Shown piece after piece: positions 17,060 through 24,849 of a stretch of DNA of 64,000 bases (position 1 is its first letter; each line of letters starts with the position of its first letter). The translations under genes were made by a program, and so were the position numbers. The DNA is from CAVRIA01 sp963721115 (lineage in GTDB: Bacteria > Desulfobacterota > Binatia > HRBIN30 > CADEER01). Below the pieces are notes generated by a model that saw nothing but the letters and a program-made list of their open reading frames with translations, searched no databases and was not told where the DNA came from. The stretch covers positions 62,001-126,000 of the forward strand of contig CAVRIA010000006.1 of assembly GCA_963721115.1 (NCBI GenBank), in the 5' to 3' direction.

Positions 17060-17443
17060 TCAGAGCGCTGCGAGCAGGGCGCCGAGCAGCGCGCCGAGCA
17101 CCAGCATGGCGTTGGCGACGAAGCCCATGACGAAGCCGAGGCCGCGAGTCGCCGGATCGGCGATGTAGCTGCGCGCGTAAACGGCGCGCCCGGCGACGAA
17201 CAGGAGACCGAGCAGGCCGGCGGTGGGCGGATGGACGAACGTGGCGAAGAGGAACAGCGCCGGCACGAAGATCACCAGCTGCTCGACGCTGTTCTGCTGC
17301 ACGCGGTAGTAGCGCTCGAACGTCGGGTGGCCGGTCGTCGCCGGCGCCTCGATCTTGAAACGCGCGCGCGCCTGCCCGGTCAGCCCCGAAAGGATCATGT
17401 ATTCCACCAGCGCCAGCGCGGCGACGAACGACACGAATGCCAT
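17060..17443 (-). CDS. MAPEG-family membrane protein
   Basis: A 127-residue protein with four hydrophobic helices. The motif ERYYRVQQNSVEQLVIF matches the glutathione-binding region of MAPEG enzymes (Arg-x-x-Asn-x-x-Glu). Residues YARSYIADPATRG follow, as in the family. Members act as glutathione transferases or peroxidases in membranes. The start at 17443 is chosen for its GGAGG ribosome site 6 bp upstream; a longer reading frame begins at 17479. It stands alone, opposite to its neighbours. Confidence 0.82.
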   Translation of the reverse strand: MAFVSFVAALALVEYMILSGLTGQARARFKIEAPATTGHPTFERYYRVQQNSVEQLVIFVPALFLFATFVHPPTAGLLGLLFVAGRAVYARSYIADPATRGLGFVMGFVANAMLVLGALLGALLAAL

Positions 17444-17552
17444 GCTCGACCTCCGTCGGTTTTGGAGAGCCAATATCACGCCCCGCCGTCGCGAGCGAGA
17501 ACGCGACTTTGCACAAAAGGTTTTTGTGGTGGGAAACGTGGCGCATGCAAAC

Positions 17553-17632
17553 CGTCATACCCGCGAAAGCGGGTATCCAGGTGGGGTGGTGGTGGCCCCG
17601 CGCCGTGGATTCCCGCTTTCGCGGGAATGACG
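17553..17632. repeat. Composite palindromic element (two inverted dRS3-like hairpins)
   Basis: Two near-identical hairpins face each other. ATACCCGC-GAAA-GCGGGTAT (17557-17576) is flanked by CGTC and CCAGG. ATTCCCGC-TTTC-GCGGGAAT (17609-17628) is flanked by GG and GACG. The outer ends CGTCAT and ATGACG are inverted. Units of this sort (ATTCCC-N-GGGAAT) are known interspersed repeats, such as dRS3 of Neisseria. It fills the gap between the divergent MAPEG and thioesterase genes. Confidence 0.8.
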
Positions 17633-17741
17633 AGTGGGGGCTCGCTGGACTTTCTGTGCAAGCCCAAGAAAGCGACGCGAGGTCGTGCGGCGATGAGGCG
17701 CCGGTCTCGCCCTTCTCGCGCCTGCGTTGTAGGGTTCCAAG

Positions 17742-18197
17742 ATGGCCGACGAAACGACGAGGGACCTGTCGAGAGTCTCGCTGAGCGGCTTCGATGCCGC
17801 CATGGGGGTGCGCCTGGTGCGCGCCTCGCGGGACGAGGTGGTGCTCGAGTACGAGGTGGGGCCGCAGCACCGCCAGCCGTACGGGATCGTGCACGGCGGC
17901 GTGCACTGCGCCCTGGTGGAGACCGCGTGCTCGACCGGCGCCGGCTTGGCCGTGCGCGACCGCGGCCAGTCGGTGGTCGGGGTGGAGAACCACACCAGCT
18001 TCATCCGCGCCGTCCGCTCCGGACGGATCCGCGTCACGGCCACGCCGATCACCCGCGGCCGACGCTCCCAGGTCTGGGAGGCGACGGCGCGCGACGAGGC
18101 GGGCGAGGTGGTGTCGACCGGCCGGGTGCGCCTTCTGTGCCTGGATCCCGACAGCGAGCTGGCGGGCGAGAAGGTGGCGGTCGTGCCGACGACCTGA
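17742..18197 (+). CDS. PaaI-family hotdog thioesterase
   Basis: A 151-residue hotdog-fold protein. The PaaI-type active-site segment is YGIVHGGVHCALVETACS, where the conserved HGG and the following acidic residue act in thioester hydrolysis. GVENHTSFIRAVRSG forms the second conserved strand. The family hydrolyses acyl-CoA, often aromatic acyl-CoA. It is 90 bp upstream of an aldehyde oxidoreductase read in the same direction, so release of a carboxylate from the same pathway is possible but unproven. Confidence 0.85.
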   Translation: MADETTRDLSRVSLSGFDAAMGVRLVRASRDEVVLEYEVGPQHRQPYGIVHGGVHCALVETACSTGAGLAVRDRGQSVVGVENHTSFIRAVRSGRIRVTATPITRGRRSQVWEATARDEAGEVVSTGRVRLLCLDPDSELAGEKVAVVPTT

Positions 18198-18287
18198 CGC
18201 GCCGCGCGCGGCCGGCCGTGCATCGGCGCAAAGGGGTTTTCAATGGGTCGCACCCCGTGCTACCCAAACGGAAGCGGAGGTTTCGAG

Positions 18288-19988
18288 ATGGACAAGATGT
18301 TGCGAGTGAACATGACCGATCTGACGGTGAAGGAAGAGCCCTTCCCGGAAGAGTGGACGTACATCGGCGGCCGCGCCCTTTCGGCGAAGATCCTCCTGAA
18401 AGAGGTGGACCCGAAGTGCGACCCGCTCGGGCCGGGCAACAAGGTCGTGATCGCGCCCGGCGTCCTGTCGGGGTCCATCGCGCCGACCTCGGGCCGCATG
18501 AGCGTCGGGGCCAAGAGCCCGCTGACGGGCGGGATCAAGGAGGCCAACTCGGGCGGCCAGGCCGGGCAGAAGCTGATGCGGCTCGGCTACCGGGCGATCA
18601 TCGTCGAGGGCAAGGCCGCCGCCGACAAGCGTTATCTCGTTTCGATCGACAAGAACGGCTACCAGATCCGCGAGTGCCCGGAGCTCAAAGGGCTGCGCAC
18701 CTACGCCGCTTCCGAGAAGCTTTCGGAAACGTTCTCCGACCGCGCCGCCTTCGTTCTCTGCGGACCGGCGGGTGAGCTCGGCCTGTCGGGGGCGAGTGTC
18801 GCCTTCACCGACGAGGGGAAGCGCCATCCGTCGCGCCACGCCGCGCGCGGCGGCCTCGGCGCCGCGATGGGCGCGAAGGGCCTGAAGGCCATCGTCGTCG
18901 ACGACGACGGCACCAAGGCGCGCATGCCGAAGGACATGAAGGCCTTCAAGGAGCACATCGCCAACCTCAGCAAGGAGTACAAGGCCGGCCCGCAGCTCTT
19001 TCAGTTCGGCACCTCCACGACCGTCCCCCTGGCCAACATGATGAGCACCTTCCCGACCCACAACCGGCGGGCGATGCAGTTCGACAAGGCCGACGCGCTG
19101 GACGGCGCCAAGATCGTCCAGAACTTCGCCACGCGCGGCGGCGGCATGCACCACTGCATGACCGGCTGCATCGTGCAGTGCTCGAACATCGTCAACGACG
19201 CGGACGGCAACTACGTCACCTCGGCTCTCGAGTTCGAGACCCTCGCGCTGTGCGGCTCCAACTGCGAGATCGGCGATCTCGACAAGGTGGCGCGCATCGA
19301 TCGCCTGTGCGACGAGCTCGGCCTCGACACGATCGAGACCGGCGGCGCCATCGCGTTGGCGATGGACTGCGGCGCCCTCGCGTTCGGCGACGGCGACGCG
19401 GCCATCGCGCTGCTCGACAAGGTCGACAAGGGCGATGAGCTGGCCGAGACCATCGGCCGCGGCGTCGTCGCGGTGGGCAAGCGCTTCAAGGCCGAGCGCA
19501 TCCCCGCCATCCGCGGGCAGGGAATCCCCGCCTGGGAGCCGCGCACGCTGAACGCCACCGGCGTGACCTACGCGACCAGCGCGATGGGCGCCGACCACAC
19601 CGCCGGCCTCATCGTCATGCCGGTCGCGGACAACGCCAAGGCGTCGCAGGACGCGCAGCTGATCAACGCGCTGTGCGACTCGAGCGGCTTCTGCCAGTTC
19701 CAGCAGCCGACCATCGACGACATCCGCACGCTGTTCAACCTGATGTACGGCGGCAGCCTGAGCTTCGAGGACGCCGCGGACATCGGCTGGAACTGCATGC
19801 AGGACGAATGGGAGTTCAATCGCCGCGCCGGCTTCGGCCCGGAGGACAACGATCTGCCCGAGTGGATGCGCACCGAGGCCATTCCCTCCAACGGCGCAGT
19901 CTTCGCCGTGCCCCGGGAGGAGATCATGAAGGTCTTCCAGCGCTATCCGGTCTCCGACGAGCTGCGGCAGATGAAAGCGGTCGGGTGA
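18288..19988 (+). CDS. Aldehyde ferredoxin oxidoreductase (tungsten bis-pterin enzyme)
   Basis: A 566-residue protein of the AOR family. Early motifs YIGGRALSAKIL and GVLSGSIAPTSGRMSVG match the pterin-binding N-terminal domain. The [4Fe-4S] ligands appear as HHCMTGCIVQC (three Cys, spaced CX3CX3C) and a fourth Cys in DSSGFC. Archaeal AOR has CX2CX3C; I believe the CX3CX3C form recurs in one bacterial subfamily. The reaction is oxidation of an aldehyde to an acid with ferredoxin, or the reverse. Start 18288 is preferred to 18243 because GGAGG lies 7 bp upstream. No dedicated ferredoxin gene is adjacent. Confidence 0.88.
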   Translation: MDKMLRVNMTDLTVKEEPFPEEWTYIGGRALSAKILLKEVDPKCDPLGPGNKVVIAPGVLSGSIAPTSGRMSVGAKSPLTGGIKEANSGGQAGQKLMRLGYRAIIVEGKAAADKRYLVSIDKNGYQIRECPELKGLRTYAASEKLSETFSDRAAFVLCGPAGELGLSGASVAFTDEGKRHPSRHAARGGLGAAMGAKGLKAIVVDDDGTKARMPKDMKAFKEHIANLSKEYKAGPQLFQFGTSTTVPLANMMSTFPTHNRRAMQFDKADALDGAKIVQNFATRGGGMHHCMTGCIVQCSNIVNDADGNYVTSALEFETLALCGSNCEIGDLDKVARIDRLCDELGLDTIETGGAIALAMDCGALAFGDGDAAIALLDKVDKGDELAETIGRGVVAVGKRFKAERIPAIRGQGIPAWEPRTLNATGVTYATSAMGADHTAGLIVMPVADNAKASQDAQLINALCDSSGFCQFQQPTIDDIRTLFNLMYGGSLSFEDAADIGWNCMQDEWEFNRRAGFGPEDNDLPEWMRTEAIPSNGAVFAVPREEIMKVFQRYPVSDELRQMKAVG

Positions 19989-20158
19989 GGGGATAGGGGG
20001 TTGGGGGCTAGGGTGTTTAAGGGGTTAGGGGGTTAGGCTGTTAGGCTGTTAGGCTGTTAGGGGATGGAACAATCCCCTAACAGCGTAACCCCGTAACAGC
20101 TAACCCCCTAGCCAAACCCCTAACCCCCTAACAGCGTAACCCCTTGCCCCTATCCCCC
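19989..20158. repeat. Inverted tandem array with 8-bp units (GTTAGG family)
   Basis: The left arm holds repeats such as GGGTTAGG and CTGTTAGG in an 8-bp period. After an AT-richer centre (about 20066-20072) the right arm holds the complementary CCTAACAG, CGTAACCC and CCCTAACC units. The outermost 11 bases of each arm are exact complements (GGGGATAGGGG and CCCCTATCCCC). It lies between the convergent AOR and glpD genes, and its last 31 bp encode the C-terminus of GlpD. Confidence 0.85.
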
Positions 20159-21843
20159 ATGCGGACGTCGGGGGCGCCGAGGCGCGCGGCGTCGGCCGTG
20201 TGGTCGTCGGGTTGCTCCTGGGACTCGCGTTCCGCCTTGACCCGCGCCTCATAGTGGTGGAGCTCGCGGGCGATCGTCGTCTCGTCCCAGCCCAGCACCT
20301 CGCCCATGAGCCGCGCCACCTCCGGCGCCGCGCCCAGGCCGCGGTCGAAGGTCTCGATCGAGATGCGGGTGCGGCGCGTCAGCACGTCGTCGAGGTGGAG
20401 GGCGCCCTCGTGTGAGGCGGCATAGATCGCCTCGGCCCGCAGGTAGTCCTCCGCGCCCTCGAGCGGTGCGCCGAGATCGGGCCGCTCGCGGATCGAGTCG
20501 ATCAGCTCGGTCGTGCGCGTGCCGTAGCGTTCGAGCAGGTGCTGCACCCGCTCGACCCCGAGCCCCGCATCGCGCGCGATCTCCTCGCGGCGGTTGACGA
20601 AGGCGGGGTAGCCGGCGGCGCCGACGAGCGGAATCGCCTCCGTGCACGACGGGGGGACGGGGTGCGGAACGGCGCGCGCCGCCACGTCGACGGCGTCCTT
20701 CGCCATCACGCGGTAGGTCGTGTACTTCCCGCCGGCGACACTGATCAGGCCGGAGACCGACTGAGAGACGGCGTGCTCGCGGGAGAGCTTGCTGCTCGCC
20801 TCGCTCTCGCCGCTCAGCAGCGGGCGCAGGCCCGCGTACACGCCCTCGATGTCGGCGTGGGACAGGGGTTGGGCGAGGACGGCGTTGACCGTCTGTAGCA
20901 GGTAGTCGATGTCGCGCCGGCTCGCCGCCGGATGGGCCAGGTCCAGGTTCCAGTCGGTGTCCGTGGTGCCGATGATCCAGTGGCGCTTCCACGGGATGAC
21001 GAAGAGAACGCTGCTTCTGGTGCGCAGGATCAGACCGGAGTCGGCGTGGATGCGGTCGCGCGGGACGACGAGGTGAATTCCCTTCGAGGCGCGCACCTTG
21101 ATGCCGCCGCGCCCCGCGAGGGACTGGATCTGGTCGGTCCAGACGCCGGTGGCATTGATCACCTGGCGCGCGTGCACCTCGATGTCGCGGCCGCTCTCCA
21201 GGTCGCGAAAGCGGATGCCCGAGACGCCGCTGCCGGACTCGAGCATCGCCACGGCGCGGGCGCTCGTGGCCAGGGCGGCGCCGTGCAGTGCCGCGGTGCG
21301 CGCGACGGCCAGCGTGTGGCGGGCGTCGTCGACCTGGGCGTCGTAGTACTGGATGGCGCCGACCACGGCATCGCGCCGCAGAGCGGGAAAGACCTCCAGC
21401 GCGCGGCGCTTGGAGAGGTGGCGATGGCGCGGAAGGGCGCGGCGGCCGGCGAGCAGGTCGTAGAGCAGCGTGCCGGCGCCGACGTAGGCCCGTTCCCAGA
21501 CCGGGTGGCTGAGCGGGAAGAGGAAGGGGACGGGGCGGACGAGGTGCGGGCACAATCGCTCCAGCATGAGTGTCTGCTCGCGCAGGGCCTCGCGAACCAG
21601 ACCGAAGTCGAGCTGCTCGAGGTAACGGATGCCCCCGTGAATGAGCTTGCTCGAACGACTCGAGGTGCCCGCCGCCCAGTCGCGCTGCTCGACCAGCGCC
21701 ACCGACAGACCGCGCGTCGCGGCGTCGAGAGCGGTTCCGGCGCCGGTGACGCCACCCCCGACGACGACCACGTCGAAGGTCGTCTCCGCCATGCGCCTCA
21801 ACGCCGCGGCACGATTCTCGAGGTTCAGTCGCGCAGCGTCCAT
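20128..21843 (-). CDS. glpD: FAD-dependent glycerol-3-phosphate dehydrogenase
   Basis: A 571-residue protein with an N-terminal FAD-binding Rossmann motif (VVVVGGGVTGAGTALDA, about residues 25-41), the GlpD signature GTSSRSSKLIHGGIRYLE and a C-terminal DAO_C domain. It oxidises sn-glycerol-3-phosphate to dihydroxyacetone phosphate and feeds electrons to quinones at the inner membrane. No glycerol kinase or facilitator is nearby. The last ten or so codons run into the 8-bp inverted array, giving an unusual basic Gly-rich tail (MGDRGKGLRC) that may be a recent extension. Confidence 0.9.
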   Translation of the reverse strand: MDAARLNLENRAAALRRMAETTFDVVVVGGGVTGAGTALDAATRGLSVALVEQRDWAAGTSSRSSKLIHGGIRYLEQLDFGLVREALREQTLMLERLCPHLVRPVPFLFPLSHPVWERAYVGAGTLLYDLLAGRRALPRHRHLSKRRALEVFPALRRDAVVGAIQYYDAQVDDARHTLAVARTAALHGAALATSARAVAMLESGSGVSGIRFRDLESGRDIEVHARQVINATGVWTDQIQSLAGRGGIKVRASKGIHLVVPRDRIHADSGLILRTRSSVLFVIPWKRHWIIGTTDTDWNLDLAHPAASRRDIDYLLQTVNAVLAQPLSHADIEGVYAGLRPLLSGESEASSKLSREHAVSQSVSGLISVAGGKYTTYRVMAKDAVDVAARAVPHPVPPSCTEAIPLVGAAGYPAFVNRREEIARDAGLGVERVQHLLERYGTRTTELIDSIRERPDLGAPLEGAEDYLRAEAIYAASHEGALHLDDVLTRRTRISIETFDRGLGAAPEVARLMGEVLGWDETTIARELHHYEARVKAERESQEQPDDHTADAARLGAPDVRMGDRGKGLRC

Positions 21844-22295
21844 GAGCGGCCTTGATCTGACAGGAAGAGCTCACCACGAAGTCGCCATGAGCTTCGCGCG
21901 CCCGCAGAAAATGAAAATGCCCTTGCGTTCACTCCGAACCGTTTTCCCACGGCGATCGTCATCTCCGCAATCTTCGGGCGGGGTTCCAGGGCGCGTGGCA
22001 TCGGGCGCGCGAGGATGGATTCCCGAATGAAGATCGCGTGGAATGACGGATGTGGGTTCAGCCAGGGAGCCGGGAGGCGGTGGCGCAGAGCCGGCTCCCC
22101 ATAAGATCGGACGATCTCGGACCGATAAGATCGGAGCTCGTTTTCGGGCCCGGCCGGGCTTATCAATTCATGAGCAGTTTTCATGTATGACCCATCTTGT
22201 GGCAACGGTGACTTATCGATACTGGATAGAAAGAGCCGCACGTCGCCCGGGACGGGGCAGTCGAACAGGTGCGGCCCTCGAAGGGACAGGGGAAC
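21844..22295. other. 452-bp gene-free region
   Basis: No convincing coding sequence lies here on either strand. It holds a degenerate composite palindrome (21957-22048) and two direct copies of ATAAGATCGGA (22101-22111 and 22125-22135) with inverted CGATCT/AGATCG between them. The last part is the leader of the small lipoprotein gene. Promoters for glpD and the lipoprotein must lie here, but I cannot assign them firmly. Confidence 0.5.
21957..22048. repeat. Degenerate copy of the composite palindromic element
   Basis: The left part begins CGTCAT and ends TTCCAGG (21957-21990). The right part begins GGATTCCCG and ends GGAATGACG (22017-22048). The order, orientation and flanks match the element at 17553-17632, while the inner stems have decayed. 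This suggests an older copy of the same repeat family. Confidence 0.5.
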
Positions 22296-22475
22296 ATGAA
22301 ACGAGGATTGCTGGCGATCGTGGTGTTGGCGGGGCTTTTTCTCGGCGGTTGCGCGACTACCGAGCAGCGCCAGGCGCGTGTGTACGAGCAGTTTCTGAAA
22401 ACGCAGCTGGGCGACCTGAGTGCCGTGAACGTCCGCCACGCCGGGCTGGACGGCGGCGCGACGCGGCCCGACTGA
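22296..22475 (+). CDS. Small lipoprotein
   Basis: A 59-residue protein with a short basic start (MKRG), a hydrophobic stretch and a lipobox LGGC, giving mature lipid-modified Cys at about residue 19. The mature part is only about 40 residues (ATTEQRQARVYEQFLKTQ...). A purine-rich ribosome site (AGGGACAGGGGAAC) precedes the ATG. It faces the DUF6502 gene, whose stop is 18 bp beyond its own. No family recognised; small outer-membrane lipoproteins of this size often accompany envelope transport genes, as here. Confidence 0.65.
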   Translation: MKRGLLAIVVLAGLFLGGCATTEQRQARVYEQFLKTQLGDLSAVNVRHAGLDGGATRPD

Positions 22476-22493
22476 GCCGCCGAGAAGCACGCC

Positions 22494-23351
22494 TCACGAC
22501 GCCGCTTCCTCGTCCTCCTCGTGGTCCGCGTCGAGGTAGTAGACACCGACGACGGCCCGCATCCGGCGGCCACCCGGCGCGTGCGGGTTTCGATCCCGAT
22601 CGGCGGCCGCCAGGATGCGGTTGATCTGCTCGACGAAGTGGGCGCCGGCGTGGCGTACCTTGCGCCGCAGATCCGGCAGCGCGTCGCCGCCGATGTTGTT
22701 GTAGTAGACCTTGCGCTGCAGGAAGGCCTCCTCGCCCGGGTGATCGATGTTGTGGGAGATGGCGGCGATGAACTCGGCCGCGTCGACGCCGAGGATGGCG
22801 ATCTTCTCCTCGGGGCTGCGGGCGGGGATGTAGGCGTGCTGCAAGAGGCGAACGTCGCCGCGCGTCGAGAGCGCCACCGCGCCGACGCGGAGAAGCTCGT
22901 CCAGGACGGCGCGCGGCGGAATGTCGCCGCCGATGTCGCCGACCAGTCCGACGAAGCTCGGCGTCTCGGGCCCAGTCTCGTACGGCAGCTCGAGCGGGTG
23001 ACCACCCGGATCGAGGTACCGCCCTTCGCCGATCCAGCGGCCGATGACGCGCGTCGCCAAGCCGTAGTCGAGCTCGGCGGACTCGTTGAACGGCCGCGTC
23101 CGGCCGCGGCGGATCTGGCCGATCTCCTTGCGCGTGATGCCCGTGACCAGGGCGACGCGACTGTCGGTCTGCTTCTTGAACGGCAACGTGAAATGCCGGG
23201 TACCGACCTCGATGTAGACCTCCTTCGCCAGGCGACTGAAGGCCGGGAAGGTGACACCGTGAGCGATCATCTGCCGCACCAGGGGATGCAGGATCGACCT
23301 CGCCGCCAGAATCAGGGCGCGCTTGGCGCCGCTATTGCCCGCTTGCGACAT
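22494..23351 (-). CDS. DUF6502-type protein, putative HTH regulator
   Basis: A 285-residue protein recognisable as a homologue of the one at 33773-34648: both have ALILAARSIL/LRRLFRPLARL-like starts, a DSRVALVTGITRKEIGQIRR segment and YYNNIGGDALPDL (YNNLSDESVAEL in the paralogue). The DSR segment reads as a helix-turn-helix, so DNA binding is likely but unproven. No signal peptide or membrane helix. It is 22 bp downstream of tolC in the same direction, so probably co-transcribed. I recall the family as DUF6502, function unknown. Confidence 0.65.
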   Translation of the reverse strand: MSQAGNSGAKRALILAARSILHPLVRQMIAHGVTFPAFSRLAKEVYIEVGTRHFTLPFKKQTDSRVALVTGITRKEIGQIRRGRTRPFNESAELDYGLATRVIGRWIGEGRYLDPGGHPLELPYETGPETPSFVGLVGDIGGDIPPRAVLDELLRVGAVALSTRGDVRLLQHAYIPARSPEEKIAILGVDAAEFIAAISHNIDHPGEEAFLQRKVYYNNIGGDALPDLRRKVRHAGAHFVEQINRILAAADRDRNPHAPGGRRMRAVVGVYYLDADHEEDEEAAS

Positions 23352-23373
23352 GTCCGCGCTCGATGGCTCAGGA

Positions 23374-24729
23374 TCAGTATTCCAGATTCGTCAGCTCCTT
23401 GCCCACCGCCTTGCCGAGCGCTCCCACCGCGACGTTGTAGTCGTGGACGGAGCGAAAGTAGTCGGTGCTGGACTCGGTATAGGAGCCGTACGCCTTGAAG
23501 AGCTCCTCGGCGTCGCCGATGCCGAGGTCGAAGTTGCTCACCGAGAGGATCAGCAGCCCGCGGGCCGCCTTGCGCCCCTGCTCGGCGACGTCGATCGTCT
23601 GCTGCGCCTGCTCGACGTCCGAATAGGCGCGGCGAATGTCGAGCTGCAGCCCGCTCGACGCCTCCTGGCGCTTGATCTGCAAGCGCTCCAGGTCGGCGCG
23701 CGCCTGTGCCACCTTGGCGCCGGTGCTGAAGAAGTTGAGATCCCACTGCATGCCGAGGACGCCGATCGGTTCGATGAAGTTGAACTCGTCGTAGGCGAAC
23801 GGGTTGTCCTGCTCGGTGCGGTTGGGGGCGATTCCGTAGTGCAGGCCCGTAGCCAGGAAGAAGCTCGGGTAGTAGCCTGCCTCCTCGAGATCGAGCTTGG
23901 CGGTCTGTGCGGCGATGCCCGACTGCAGCTGGCGCCACTCCGGGCGCTGCGCCGGGCCCTGCTCGAGATAGTCCGCGAGTGGCTGCAGGGCGACGTCGAC
24001 CGGTTGCAGCCGCCGGTCGGCGATGTCGAAGGACGTTTCGTTCTCGACTCCGACCTGCCGCGCCAGCGCGCTTCGAGTCAGGCGCGTCGAGGCGTCGACC
24101 TCGAGCACGCCCTTGGCGAACTTGGCTCTGCCGATGCGCAGCTTGAGGAGGTCCAGCTCGGTCACGTTCGTCGATCCGTCCTTGAGTCGCTTCTCCGTTT
24201 TGGCGACCGCCTCGTTCATGTTGTCGAGCATCTCGTGCAGGATGTCCGACAGAATCCGGGTGAGGAGGAGCCCGTAATAGAGCTGCTTGGTGTTCTGGAT
24301 CACCTCGGCGCGCGTCGCGTCGCCCTGCGCCCGCTCGCTCTGCAGGCCCTTCTGCGCGGCCTCCAGGGCGGCATCGAGCTTACCGAAGGTGTAGAGGGGG
24401 ATGCGCACGTCGAACTCGATGCGGGTGAAGGGGCCGAGGCCGCTGAAGAAGTCGTTCTTCGAGTCCGGCGAGTACACCACATTGCCGTGCGCCTGGTTGA
24501 CAACGCCGAACACCTGCACCCATTCGGCCTCCCCAAAACGGCCCGCCCGCGCTTCGGCGAGGCGCGCTCGGGCTCCCGCCAGGTCGGCCGAGATGGCGTG
24601 GACATCGGGGCTCTTGGCCAGGGCGGCGCGGATGCACTGGCCGAGGTCATAGGTGTCGGGTGCCTGCGCGGCGCGCGCCGGGCCGCCGAGAATCGCCATG
24701 GCGCAAAGCGCCACGATCGACCGCTTCAT
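23374..24729 (-). CDS. TolC-family outer-membrane channel
   Basis: A 451-residue protein after choosing ATG 24729, which has a signal peptide (MKRSIVALCAMAILGGPARA) and an AGGAGG site 7 bp upstream. It shows the two outer-membrane-efflux-protein repeats: long helical coiled stretches (for example about residues 60-200 and 290-420) alternating with aromatic strand segments. It is divergent from an ABC ATPase/MlaC-like/ABC-2 operon 120 bp away, which is its most likely partner. The HlyD/ABC system at 11859 lacks its own channel and could also use it. Confidence 0.85.
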   Translation of the reverse strand: MKRSIVALCAMAILGGPARAAQAPDTYDLGQCIRAALAKSPDVHAISADLAGARARLAEARAGRFGEAEWVQVFGVVNQAHGNVVYSPDSKNDFFSGLGPFTRIEFDVRIPLYTFGKLDAALEAAQKGLQSERAQGDATRAEVIQNTKQLYYGLLLTRILSDILHEMLDNMNEAVAKTEKRLKDGSTNVTELDLLKLRIGRAKFAKGVLEVDASTRLTRSALARQVGVENETSFDIADRRLQPVDVALQPLADYLEQGPAQRPEWRQLQSGIAAQTAKLDLEEAGYYPSFFLATGLHYGIAPNRTEQDNPFAYDEFNFIEPIGVLGMQWDLNFFSTGAKVAQARADLERLQIKRQEASSGLQLDIRRAYSDVEQAQQTIDVAEQGRKAARGLLILSVSNFDLGIGDAEELFKAYGSYTESSTDYFRSVHDYNVAVGALGKAVGKELTNLEY

Positions 24730-24849
24730 ATCGTCCTCCTGCCTCTCCTTCCGGGCGAGGGAAGGGACGTTCCCCGGCCGGAGGCCTTCCTTCTTGGGGG
24801 CAAATCTGCTTGCATGACCCGCAGCTGACGCCCGCAATTCGACCCCCCG

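Noticed and set aside
18243..18287. Longer AOR start at 18243
   Set aside because: It adds 15 residues unlike the family and has no ribosome site. ATG 18288 has GGAGG 7 bp upstream.
19989..20158. Telomere-like TTAGGG array
   Set aside because: The GTTAGG similarity is coincidental. The array is inverted, short and internal between two genes.
21825..22490. A 221-codon minus-strand frame in the glpD/lipoprotein gap
   Set aside because: It is antisense to the lipoprotein and runs through repeats. Composition is not protein-like and no motif is present.
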